From the NCBI GenBank assembly GCA_019649035.1, contig BMAT01009118.1, positions 676,328 through 740,327 of the forward strand: 64,000 nucleotides of DNA, written 5' to 3'. Below are positions 53,490 through 64,000 of the stretch, piece by piece. The DNA comes from Elysia marginata. Taxonomy: Eukaryota; Mollusca; Gastropoda; Plakobranchidae. Within the stretch, counting starts at the first letter, position 1. Each line of letters begins with the position of its first letter. The notes under the pieces were generated by a model. The model did not search any database. It was not told where the DNA came from and was given only the letters and a program-made list of their open reading frames with translations. The position numbers were made by a program, and so were the translations under genes.

Positions 53490-56400
53490 ACTCACTCACT
53501 CTCTGTCTGTGTCAGTCTCTCTCTCTGCGTTTTTTTCAGTCTCTCTCTCACTCTCTGCCTCTATCACTCTCTCTTTCTCTCTCTCTCTTTTAATATCGGT
53601 GCCTATTATCAGTGCAGTTTTGTTCATGGTTATAAATGTTGATAATGCCAACGTATGATCACTTACTAGATCGAAATTATACCTAACATAAAACGGCGTC
53701 GAGAACGCCTTAATCAGGATTGATAAAGTAGGAATACTTTTACATTCTTCCAGCTTTCCAAAGATGCTAACAGTAAAGCTATGGTTGTATGGAGGTTGAT
53801 GTGTATGCATTACGCATGGTCCTAGAGTTGTAAATACTGCCTTTCTTAAAGATTCATTAACTGGTTTTAAGTTTGAGTTATACAGACCGGTGGCCATATT
53901 CGGTGTACCATGCATCCCTACATTTCCTGCGTGATTATCTAAATCATTACATAGGTATGCTGTTAATATGCTTTTGATTAATGGATAAAACACCGAATTA
54001 TTGTTCAACTGCTAGCTATCTCTTTTTTCTTTCAGCTCCGTCAACGAGATGAGAGTGGCACGACAACTTCCTGTGCTTATACCAACCGTTCCGTTTCCTG
54101 ATCCTTACCTCAGAAAACCGCCGTAGTGAGTTTTGTTGAATTCAATTTGTATCTTTTCTACATTTTTGCAACCCCCCCCCCCCACACACACACACCCACA
54201 CACATACACCATCACACACATACAGAGACACCTTCACCCCCCAACGGGGCGTTATGGCAAAATTAAAGAGGGCTCAGGATATTGTCATAAGCCCAAATTC
54301 AATCCATAAATGCATTTATAAACAAATTTATGCATATGCCTAAGAAAAGTAATCGCGGTCTCATTTCATTCTTCTTTGTATTAGGTATAAGACTTTATCA
54401 ATGAAAAAGGACGGATGTATGTATAGCTAGATAATGATATAGTTTTATTTATTACTTCATAATATTAGAGCAGTGCGAATTTTACATCGACTCAAATGAC
54501 AATTGTAACTGTGTCAAGTTTCAACGAGAGTAGGTAAAACTAAATAGGTGAATCTGGGTTGAAAATTCAAAAAAATGCCTAACGGACAATGACTCACTAG
54601 GCCGCGAACAAACTGCGTCTGGTCTGTATCCAGACCAGCAACGGAAAAAAAATTGCAACTGGGTTACAGTGAAAAACCACCGTCTGATCATACTAACAGC
54701 TCGTATGACCAGACGGTGGTTTTTTATTCCATTGTAACACGTTTGCTCTAATTTTTCCCGTTGCTTGGCTGGATACGGACCAGGCGCAGTATGTTGGCAG
54801 CCGACTACATGTATGTAAAATGATATTCCAAACTCTTGTTTCCACTGTTTAAGCAAAAACAAAACTTTTCATTATGATCCTGTGAATCTGATGTTCTTAC
54901 TGACGCAAAGTAGGAAAAGTACATGCATATTATTCATGGCTTGGCTATGGTGCTAAACCACCAGAGCCCGCGTTATTATTTTATGTCTCAAAACCCTTGC
55001 CAGGAACACGGCGTTGGTTCTTGGGTACCGGTACCTGATAAAAACTGATATCCCACCTGTACACGGATTAAGAAGGATGCACACGTTTTGCCCGCAATGA
55101 AGATGTGATTTTGTCAAAAGGTTCCCTAAACCGCCGCCATGTTGCATACCTTTTGTTTAGATGTGTAGGCCTTTTGTTTTGATATAGGCTATAGCTGCAG
55201 TAGACTAATGGCACTGCTGACTCCAGTGGCTACTACTAGCTCCATGGGCTTAGCAAAACGAACTACGTATTTATTTATAAGAGACAGATAAATGTAGCTT
55301 TAGTAAATGAACCGATAGGCAAATAAAGAAATAAAGTACACGTGAATATCAATATCATAAAAGGCCTATGTTGTTGGCCCATATCAATCAAAATATTCCT
55401 ACGTAACGTTTCGGTTTTCGTTACTGTGCACAGTACAGTTTTTTGAAATTTATTAAATCAATTATTTGATATTTACGTCTAGCATTTAAGAAACAACAAG
55501 TGATGCTTGCCTTATTACATTTAAGAACTGCCTTTGACACTGTTGAAAAAGATATCCTATTTTAATATTCATGGCTATGCCCTCAAATGGTTTCATACGT
55601 ATCTGAATGGTAGATCAATGTCCGTTTCTATTGATAAATATACATGTAGTTCTAAACTTAGACCTGTATGCGTTGGTTCCTCGGGGTTCGGTGCTTGGCC
55701 CACCACATGTAATTAATTTTGTTCAATGTATACAGCACCCCCTCGAGGATGTGATTATGCAACATAAATTAGACTTCCATACTTATGCTGATGATACCCA
55801 GATCTTTTCACCCCTAAAAATACTAAATGATCATTCATATGCTTAGAGCAGTGCTTAAACGACATCAAAGACTGGATGACAAACAACCAACTAAAACTGA
55901 ATGAAGAAAAGACAAAGGTTTTGTCAATATCATCTAAGAGATGTAACATTAATAAAGCTGAAGTAGGCAGTCTGAAATCTCGCCGGTTAAAAGGCAAATT
56001 ATTGTAACTGCAGCTTTAGACCTGTGGTTGTATTAGCGTGAAGAATGGTTAAAATTGGTGGGTTTTTAATAAAATTGGACCATTGTTTAAAGTGATGAAG
56101 ACCATTCTTAATTAAACTTTCTTTCATTCAAGTAAAGCTGAAGTGAAAGTTAAATTTTGTTTTTACAAGAAGTGCTAAACAGTTGAAGCGGATTATTCCA
56201 AAAAGAAAAAAAAAACAACAATTCGCAGTTACAATAACTTGCCTCTAAACCCGCGTATTGTAAGTAGGAAAACAATAACTATATCTACATGTGACAATGT
56301 TAAGAACCTTGATTTTCACTTTGATGCTTACTTTTGTATGGAGAGCCGTATCAAACATGTTTGTAAACATTGCCACTATCACCTAAGAAATATTGGGAAA

Positions 56401-57253
56401 ATAGGGGAACTCACTCATTAATGACATTCCTACTCAACTACTTGTACTTTATTTCACAACCAGCAGGCTGGATCTCTTTTGGCGGGAACACAAGATTATC
56501 TGATAGGTAGACTTTAAAAGGTCCAAAACAAAGTGGCCTGGTTAATACCTCGTGGATCAAAATTTAATAAATCACAGCAAATACTGAAACAGTGAAAGAG
56601 CTACTCTGGCTACCGGTGAAATTCCGCATTAACTTCAAAATTGCTTGCCATATCTTTAAATGTTTAAACGATCTTATCCTTTGCTTATTTGCAACATCTC
56701 TAACAATTATGCAAAGCCCAGAGGGTTTTAATATCAAATGAATCCTCTTTTTTTTTTTTTTTTATTAAAAACTAATATGCCATCCTAGACTTTAGAAATG
56801 AAAGCATTTTCTATCATAGCTCTTTAATGTTTTATCAGAGCAAAAAAAAAAATGAGAGAAGTTACAAAATTGAATGTTTCAAGCGAAATTTGAAAACTGA
56901 ATATTTTCAGAATAATTAATTCCCTGTAATTTTAGAACATATCGGCATTAATTTTTATGCTTTTCTATTTAGCTGTAAGATTTGTAAAGACATGGACAAG
57001 AACTTTTTAGACGATGTAAATCTAATAGTTCTTATGGTTTTGTAGTGTAAAACTCTTCGAATTGTTTAATACCACACTCTTTTACAACGGTTTTAACTAA
57101 GGTAACTTTATTCTACTACATCATGTATTAACGCCACCGAGCACTGTGTGAGATCTAGTGGATTTTAGGCGCTCTAACTCTAAGGCTGAAAGTAAATTAT
57201 TATCATTATTATTACTACTACTACTATTATTATTATCATTGTTATTATTATTA

Positions 57254-57290
<37 letters not shown>

Positions 57291-60200
57291 TATTATTGTT
57301 GTTGTTGATATGATTATTACTATTATTATTATTATTATTATAATTATTAATTACATGTATTATTATTAGTATTATTATTTTATTTGTTTAGTAAGCTTTT
57401 CTTTGTGTGTGTGTGTGTGTGATTTTTCAGCGGGCAAGGTAAGGGTCAAGTGGAACAGTGGCCGTGCAGCATGAGCAGGCCAGAGACAAGGCAGTCCAGA
57501 AGAGAGACGTTCTACCCCCGGCGTCGCGACTGGATTCGTAAGTTCAACACGTACATTTTAAATAGTGGAATTTTAGTGTACATGGCACACTCTCAACAGA
57601 TGGTTGTCTATTGAGAGTTCCAGATGAATTCCGAATTTCAGAGGTCCAATTTCATGGTGTTGGAAAAATGTGAAATAAAGATGTACATGACTTATACTTG
57701 TAGTGAACACAAACTCAAGTTGGTCTTAACGAAGTCTTTTTTTTTTTTTAAATAATTCACTAAAGTAAGAGAATGCACCCAGATTGAATAGGTCTGGTTT
57801 CGCACTCAGCAGAAGGTCCTGCATCACCTATGCCATATGACAGACTGGTCCAGGCGGATGTTGGCCAACACCGAAAATGAATTCTGATTGTATGCCTAAT
57901 GTTTTTATAACACAATCGTGCAGAGAGATGCAGCCAGCCGAGACTGAGTCAAGAGCGGTGTGTTTAACACTTCGCTGTAAACAACTCAAGATGGTATACC
58001 TGTATTATACATGTGCACTTCGAAAATAGCCACTTCTGACAAGAAAGGAGAAAATTGTTAGGTTTTATTAATAATTTTTTTTTTTTTAAATCTGAACACA
58101 GTTTAAGGCTCACCCTCAGCAAGATTTTATATGCCCATGTACCTGTAAGTAACTCTATCGGTAACTTTAAAAACATATTAGGTTAAACAAGATGACCATT
58201 TAATTTACCCATTCGTTTTACTTTAAACATCCAATTATAGTTGCGATAGAGCTGTGTTGATAAGCGAGCTAAAAAGTGTAAGATAAATATTTTAGCTTTA
58301 CAAGTACAAACGGAACGCGTAAGCTATCGGTCATACGCCTTCCTTAGACAAAAAAATAAAGTGCATGTATAAGTTAGTCACACAAGTGGATACATAGGTT
58401 AAAGCTAAGCGGTAAAATATCAATAAAAAATATATAGATAGATAATATTATAGACTCTAAAGGTAGACAAAAGAAAGAGAGAGTAAATTACGAGGGTTGT
58501 AGATGGTAACAATTAATTTTAGTAAAGGACAAAGGCAGTGACAAAAGGACTTCGAAAAATCATCTTGGAAAAAAAATACATGTACCTTCAGAAATAAAAC
58601 AACACAAAAAGAGATGACCAAGGAAAGTCAGAAATCACAGATCTGAAAAAGTAGAAGCTAGAGGTGAAACAATTTTTTAAAACTAAAAAATGTATAAGCG
58701 ATAGTAATTAATACTACTATATACTACTGGCTGGTAACACGTTTTATTACATTGAGCATTTATCCACCTATCATTCAAATTGTACAGTATTATTTTTATA
58801 ACAACAAGTCTTGTGTCTCCTCATGTAATTTTTTTTATACTTAAACTTTTTTTATTGTCTGACGAAGGCGTAAACTGTAATGTGTAATAGTAAAGCCGCT
58901 AGCTAACTTGGTGCCCTTAGAGCTGAAATATTTTATCTAACACATTTTTCGTGCTAATCATTTGGACAGGGGTGTTTTTGGTTTTTTTTGTCGTTGTTTT
59001 TTTTTTAACTCGGTTCACGGTACATGTGTCTATAGTGTCTATATTTCGGCTCTTTGCGGTTGCTCTGTTTTTCTTTTTCATCTACCGGTACATGTAGGGC
59101 ACTGCATGAGTATTATCTAAATATTAAGCTTTTCCTCAATACTTTGCACCAGCATAAATCTCACATAAGGTACCTGAACCTCTAAAGTAGAAACTGCCTT
59201 AACGGTAGGAAAAAGGAAGCTTTGAACATCTAGTTGTGGACATACAAACATGCGTTTCATTTTCACGATATTAAATATTCCACATTTTGGGGATTCATAC
59301 ACGCCAAAATGTGACTTTTAAATAAACATATACAGTATACTATGTTCTCTTGCGCTTACTTAAAATTCGATGAGACCATCTGCATAAAACCAACACTGTA
59401 ACTGTAACAATAAAAGCTTTTGTGGGAGGAACTGAGTCTCTAGTGTCAAGGACAGTTTCTCTGTGGCTTTTGGGGTAAGACAGAAGATACATCAGTTCTA
59501 TTTTTATTATATTCATTCACTTTTAGCAGGATAAGCGTCTATGAATTTAGCGAAATAAACAGTTAGATCACTTAGAATTAAAAAGTGAGAATATAAATGG
59601 GCATCCAAATGTCTTTTTCTTATTATAAATTACCCTGGTTTAAACGAAATTTATTTAAACCGTAAATGATTTTTAAGTCCCTAGAATTTTTGCTTAAATG
59701 AACTAAACCAAGAAAAGTTTTCATAAAACGTTGGCTCTTAGATAGAAAATACAGTGTGTACATGTAGGCCTATCAATTTTCTACATTTGAATATCAGCAC
59801 GAGTTCGGCTATTTCAGTCACTTGAATGTAGCATTTAAGATCACATGTAAATCTATACCGGATTCACATATCGAAAGGGTGACTGCTCTGGTTAAAATCA
59901 ATTTCATGATTGGTTTTTATTACGATCAGAAAGAAAATAAAAAGAAGTTTAGAGTAAAACTTCTTCAAATTCATGTTTTAATACTAATGGTGCCTAAATA
60001 AAGATTAACAGTACAGAAAGCTTTCTCTTTTTTTTGTTTCAAACTTAGGCATATTTGTCTATTAACACTGTAGTTTGTTCCAACCTTTTACAGAGACTGA
60101 GAGACAGGTATGGGGCCAAGGACATTCTTTATTTTGTCAGTTAAAGGAATGAGCCGCCCAAGGCATTGACAATGACTCCCATCCATAATGAAACCAGGCA

Positions 60201-60417
60201 ATTATGTATTATCAAAAGAATTAATGCGTCGTTTCATGTGACACGTCTGTTGCGACAAATTTTTATTTGAAAGCCTAAAGGAAAAAGTTACACAAGAAAG
60301 ATATCTAGATTCAATCTTTGACTTTACCATTTAAATCACATTTCAGATGACTGGGCAGAAAAAATGTACAGGATTGGAGAATTCGGAGCAAAGCAGGAGC
60401 ATCAGAAACTATCTTGA
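51725..60417 (+). CDS. Uncharacterised small protein, four coding exons, 107 aa
   Basis: A gene built here from splice sites: exons 51725-51780 (UTR part from 51680), 54036-54125, 57431-57537 and 60347-60417. Acceptors have good pyrimidine tracts (TTTTTTCTTTCAG, GATTTTTCAG, ACATTTCAG), donors are GTGAGT, GTGAGT and GTAAGT, and phases 2, 2 and 1 join without a break. An in-frame TGA at 51710 precedes the ATG. The protein starts MAPPGINISIGDYINNYAYS, has a Pro-rich middle (PTVPFPDPYLRKPPYG), a basic stretch (RQSRRETFYPRRRDW) and ends with a charged segment (HDWAEKMYRIGEFGAKQ). No signal peptide, membrane segment or known domain is visible. Small size, Tyr/Pro/Arg richness and lack of a globular core recall small structural proteins such as ciliary microtubule inner proteins, but that is a guess. 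Introns hold a SINE, a fold-back element and a LINE. Confidence 0.8.
51842..52134 (-). repeat. tRNA-derived SINE, copy 2
   Basis: Second copy of the SINE at 7247-7529, with the same orientation and nearly full-length identity: B box GGTTCGATCCC and A-box region TGGCCTAGCGGTAAG on the - strand. Located in intron 1 of the small gene, antisense to it. An 87-codon open frame that runs through it is not a gene. Confidence 0.9.
52972..53040. repeat. (GATA)n microsatellite
   Basis: About 16 GATA units with two interruptions, followed by GAGAGA-rich sequence to about 53085. Confidence 0.95.
53455..53590. repeat. (CTGT)n and (CT)n low-complexity tract
   Basis: CTGTCTGT units pass into CTCTCT and CACTCACT. 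No coding content. Confidence 0.85.
54172..54240. repeat. C homopolymer and CA-rich tract
   Basis: About 12 C followed by CACACA-type repeats shortly after exon 2 of the small gene. Confidence 0.85.
54592..54804. mobile_element. Fold-back (palindromic MITE-like) element
   Basis: Two arms of about 100 bases form a near-perfect inverted repeat around an 11-base spacer at 54693-54703. The innermost arms (AAAAACCACCGTCTGATCATA-like) match at 20 of 21 positions. Outer blocks CGTCTGGTCTGTATCCAG and its counterpart CTGGATACGGACCAGGCG also pair. It lies in intron 2 of the small gene. No coding capacity. Confidence 0.85.
55500..57200 (+). mobile_element. LINE fragment (family 1, copy 2), broken reverse transcriptase
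   Basis: The + strand encodes non-LTR reverse-transcriptase blocks in order: RTAFDTVEKDIL, GYALKWFHTYLNGRSMSVSI, FHTYADDTQIF (catalytic YADD near 55785), MTNNQLKLNEEKTKVLS, NVKNLDFHFDAYF, HLRNIGKI and traces of the C-terminal block. Frame changes and stops occur through its length. The 3' UTR matches the copy at 41985-42470 and ends GATTTTAGGCGCTCTAAC with an ATT-rich tail. Located in intron 2 of the small gene, sense orientation. Confidence 0.88.
57195..57375. repeat. ATT-rich array
   Basis: ATT/TTA units with several interruptions follow the LINE 3' end and probably grew from its tail. A short (GT)n run lies at about 57405-57420, just before exon 3 of the small gene. Confidence 0.9.
57538..60346. 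other. Intron 3 of the small gene
   Basis: AT-rich sequence of about 2.8 kb. I recognise no element or exon in it. Confidence 0.6.
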
Positions 60418-60577
60418 TCTGGACAACGTCTCCAAACCAACACCGTACCATGTTTATAACAGCAGCAAAAATAACAATGCAGTTTTCAGTACCCTGAAGT
60501 CCGTTTCATTTCTTTGATATTAATAGTTTAGTAATTGCAAGCCTCTAAACACCTTTAATAATTTTATTTTCAAAATG

Positions 60578-60592
60578 AATAAAAGGAATAAA
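60578..60592 (+). terminator. Candidate polyadenylation signals of the small gene
   Basis: Two AATAAA motifs, at 60578-60583 and 60587-60592, about 165 bases after the TGA stop. Confidence 0.5.
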
Positions 60593-60599
60593 CTAAAAC

Positions 60600-63417
60600 A
60601 TGCTCTAAATTCTAATAAATGTACATGCAATGTAGTACTAAAAGGAAAACCTGAAACTGTTGTGAAAAGATTAGCCTTTCTAATAAGAATAATGGCTTCC
60701 GTTTTGTGCTTATATGTAGCCTGGACACAAGGTAAAATTTTATCTTCCGCAGAAAAAAATACACAATGTAATATAGTATACAGTATGCAACATGAAGAGA
60801 GAGAATTTTGACTGAATTATATTTACAGTTATAAAGTCTGTCTTTTAATTGATGGATTTGACTCCAATGCTTTACAGTCCTTTGGGGACAAAAATTAACT
60901 ATATAGATTATTTCAATAAAAGGGAATGATCAGTATATAGTACAACACAAATATGAAATTGGTACAACTATATGTAATGTGAATGTACTTCAAAATAATA
61001 AATATTTCAATAATCCAGGTTTGAATTATCTGGACAACTGTACATTTCTTTTTTTCAACCATTGATCGATTCAACTTCCAATGTTGGTGTAACAAAAACA
61101 CTGTTGCTGCCATCTTGCAAATTAAAAAATGTTATGAGGAGATTTTATAGTTGATTTTTTTTAAATAAAAGAGAAGCAGAAAATCAAGAAAGGGTGGAGA
61201 AGGGCCTAGTATTTAGAAGGTGGTACTGCTGCTTTACATGTTCCTGGGTATAATTTGCAACTGATTCTGGAACCAAAAGTAGTAGAGTGAATAGCTGCAA
61301 TTTTGCAGGACAGAGAACTATCACAGACTACATGTACTTTGATCTTCAAATCCCTTGGCAAAGTTTGAAAACTTTCTTTGCTACTTCTTTTAGAACTAAA
61401 GTCAAGGATAAGACTGAGAGATGAAAAGTATTTAAATACTACAGAACAGTGAACTCCGTTCGAATTTATGGCCATGGATAACTATAGGTTTTAGGTTCCC
61501 GACAGGTTGTTTTTCTTTGTCAAATACCTTTTAACTGAGAGTTCTGATATTTCAAACTTAATTTTCCGCTCCTAAGCACTTTCACATACACGGACTGCAC
61601 TGAAGTATTTAAATATTTTTCATCTCTTAGTCTTATCCCTGGCTTTAGTTCTTAAAGAAGTGTAGCGAAATAAGTTTTCAGTTGAAATATTGTCCTCATG
61701 CTCACCTCTCAAATGTCATCAGTACACAGTATTATTGAAAGGGTTGAACAATAATGCACTGCCTGACTCCATTGTGTCAGGCTGAACCTTTTCATTTTTC
61801 TCATAAATATCAGTTCTCACGCAAAATCTATTTCATCAATTGGTGACAAAATCGAAAAACAAAAACACATTTTCAGAGATATAAAATTTTCTTTATTTAC
61901 CCCTGTCTGAGGGATTGATACAAAAAATTTCAACTTTTTTTTTCAGGGGCGGGGTGGGGGTTGTGATCCTGTCAAAGCAGATCGAATATTTTAACAAGTA
62001 TCAAACAAAGGGAATTAAAAGTGAAACAATGGTGGGGCGCAAAAACAAATATAAATAAATCTATCAATATTTGGTTCCTTTTGAAACTCTTTAAATGAAA
62101 TTGAAATTTTTTAAAAATTCACTTTTAAAAATCTTCAAAAGTGAGCGGTTGGACAAAATCACAAGTTTTTGGTAAATTTTCTTGAAAACTTATTAATTCT
62201 TATAATTTATAATTCACAAATTGTCCTAAAAAATTTTAAAAATAATAAAAGGGAAAAAAAAACAACAACCCAACTTGCACGACTGAAAATGTGCAGCAGG
62301 GATATATGAACCGAATATGAATCGTTTGAAAATAATCATTGAAAGCATGAAAGTTAAAGCGATCATGATTAAAAAAAAAAAAGCTCCCTCAGAGCTATCT
62401 AATTAAACGAAGACCTGCATTAGGCTCTCTGATCAGTCATAAATCAGATCTTTTGCGGTAACAGTAATACAGTAAAAACTCCAAGGAGTTAAACACCCTT
62501 TTTAAAAAAAAAATTTTTTTGGTCTACTGTGTTTTCATTTTTTTACAAACTGCGATAAATGCACTACTAAAGATAAACATAATGTTTTCAGTAATTGTTT
62601 CAACATATTTCACATAACTTTTTACAATAACACAGAGACACTGTATATTTGTACGGAACAAAGTCAAGTGTTATCATTCTTGTTTAAATAATTGCCTTTG
62701 TTGATATCTTTTTTGTCTGCTAAAAATGCTGCTTTTTTCCAGTTAGAAACTAAAAATACAGAAGTAATATGTCACAGTAAAAATGAACAAAAGAATCTTG
62801 ATGATTTCAACAACTTAGGCCCAAGATCATTTGTTGACTTTAATTGTGGCATGCATTATAATTAAAAATAGACTCTAGCTAAAGAGTAGGAATAGCCACA
62901 GACTTGCTACCAGTAATTTGACTACCCAGCTTAACCATTTGCCTTATAGACTAATGGGACAGACAGTAATTATGTGGTGCAGTAAGGTGTCGACCAACCA
63001 AATCCAAGCTGTCTGTCAATGAGGTGCAAAATAAGCTAGTTTGATAGCAAGCCTTAAGTCTTAAAAAATGCCTAATAGCTGTCACTTGGTGCTCATTCAG
63101 GTGTAACAGGTGGTTTACTACTTTTAAATATCGATGGCAGGCAAATAAAACCTCTGATGTTGCTATAGAAAAAATAGCCATATCACTGGTTTAGGCAAAA
63201 TTTCACCCTTTGTTTGGGTTGCTACGCACAGTGCTAAGTGGGTTCAGCAAGGCTTACGTTTAATAATCAAATCAAGAATAAAAATAGCACAATCAAATTG
63301 TTGCAATAGTCAAAAAGAGAGGTAGAACGTAAGCTGACTCCATCGCATCAGAGTAAGTTAAGTCATTGCAAAACAAATGAATGAGAGATGATTTAAATAT
63401 AAATACCCCAGTTCTCT
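60600..63417. other. Region between the small gene and the zinc-finger exon
   Basis: It holds the inverted repeat at 61363-61688 and is otherwise AT-rich without recognised features. Part of it must be the 3' UTR of the - strand zinc-finger gene; an AATAAA on that strand lies at 61892-61897. Confidence 0.5.
61363..61688. repeat. Imperfect inverted repeat, arms of about 90 bp, loop of about 130 bp
   Basis: The left arm has AGAACTAAAGTCAAGGATAA and GACTGAGAGATGAAAAGTAT; the right arm carries their reverse complements with about 15% mismatches. A transcript would fold into a long hairpin. Element family not recognised. Confidence 0.8.
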
Positions 63418-63609
63418 CTACGTAGGTGGAGGAAGGTACCGGCCTGGGTTTCGATAGCTGGGATTATTCATAATCTTTACCCTGGCCTCAGCCACCATTT
63501 GGCTTCTCATCTTGTGGTCAGTAATGTGATGAACCTTCATCAGATGTGCATGGAGCTCGCTAGGGTTGACAAAGTAAGCAGTACAGAGATGGCAAAAGCG
63601 CATGGTCAT
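63418..63609 (-). CDS. Terminal exon of a C2H2 zinc-finger gene
   Basis: On the - strand a good acceptor (CTTTTGATCTCCAG) opens an exon of 64 codons including a TAG stop at 63420-63418. It encodes MTMRFCHLCTAYFVNPSELH followed by AHLMKVHH, a C2H2 finger (C-x2-C-x12-H-x4-H, or x5 to the next His), then a basic stretch and the C-terminal end PSYRNPGRYLPPPT. The start of the exon at 63609 assumes phase 0. The rest of the gene lies to the right, outside the window. The gene converges on the small gene at 51.7-60.4 kb. The specific zinc-finger protein is not recognised. Confidence 0.7.
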   Translation of the reverse strand: MTMRFCHLCTAYFVNPSELHAHLMKVHHITDHKMRSQMVAEARVKIMNNPSYRNPGRYLPPPT

Positions 63610-64000
63610 CTGGAGATCAAAAGATTTCAAAATGGGTTATTGAAAATTCCTTATCTTTTTCAAACAATTTTTCCATATCTACATAAATAGACAACAGATA
63701 ATGCATTAAAACTATCCATCAAACAAACCAGAAATGGATAAACCAAAATATTTGATTGAATAGCATTGGCAGTCTTTAGAATTTTGGTTTAAAAGTGTTA
63801 AAACTGATTGCCTTTGATAGGATGATCTAATCAACATTATATTTTCATATGCCAAAACCAAAAAAAAACAAAAAACAGTTAGTGGAACCATAATAATTTC
63901 TAAACCTTAAAAATGAGCAGGTGTTTGAAAGTAGGTACTCTAAACGCGCCTTTATCATCCGGAGAAATCGAGATCGCAATGGAAATCGGTGTGTTTTGAA
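63610..64000. other. Probable intron of the zinc-finger gene
   Basis: AT-rich sequence upstream of the terminal exon. The last 90 bases are less AT-rich and open on both strands but have no clear splice site, so no exon is called. Confidence 0.4.

Noticed and set aside
61206-61475. 89-codon - strand open frame
   Set aside because: It overlaps the left arm of the inverted repeat and has no domain or splice support.

Overview
The window is animal nuclear DNA: AT-rich, intron-dense, with canonical GT-AG introns, many microsatellites and fragments of LINEs, tRNA-derived SINEs, a Helitron and a Penelope-like element. The repeat spectrum and the gene structures suggest an invertebrate, most likely a lophotrochozoan such as a mollusc. 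That assignment is inference; no species can be named from the sequence.

Layout. (1) 1-6.5 kb: the last eight coding exons of a GH31 alpha-glucosidase gene on the + strand (gene A), whose 5' part lies left of the window. (2) 6.5-18.2 kb: intergenic DNA with a SINE, short-period arrays, a 768-base assembly gap and a broken Penelope-like element. (3) 18.3-40.1 kb: a complete 19-exon GH31 alpha-glucosidase gene on the - strand (gene B, 967 codons). It is predicted to be a type II membrane protein with a P-type trefoil domain, a WIDMNE nucleophile motif and an HWLGDN acid/base motif. (4) 40.1-51.7 kb: repeat-rich DNA with LINE tails, a 582-base gap, trinucleotide arrays, a broken MADF-domain fragment and a broken Helitron replicase/helicase fragment. 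(5) 51.7-60.6 kb: a small four-exon + strand gene encoding 107 residues that I do not recognise, assembled here from splice sites and reading-frame phase. (6) 60.6-64 kb: a hairpin-forming inverted repeat and the last exon of a C2H2 zinc-finger gene on the - strand.

Genes A and B are convergent paralogs. Their last eight exons have exactly the same lengths and phases, and parts of introns 14 and 15 still align. The encoded proteins are about 94% identical over exons 12-17 but only about 56% identical over exons 18-19. This step suggests gene conversion or unequal constraint. Gene B also carries a decayed extra copy of its exon 5 in intron 5. The GH31 enzymes are expected to release glucose from alpha-glucans or oligosaccharides; gene B's architecture resembles intestinal maltase/sucrase-type enzymes more than a soluble lysosomal form. 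Nothing in the sequence links the small gene or the zinc-finger gene functionally to the glucosidases.
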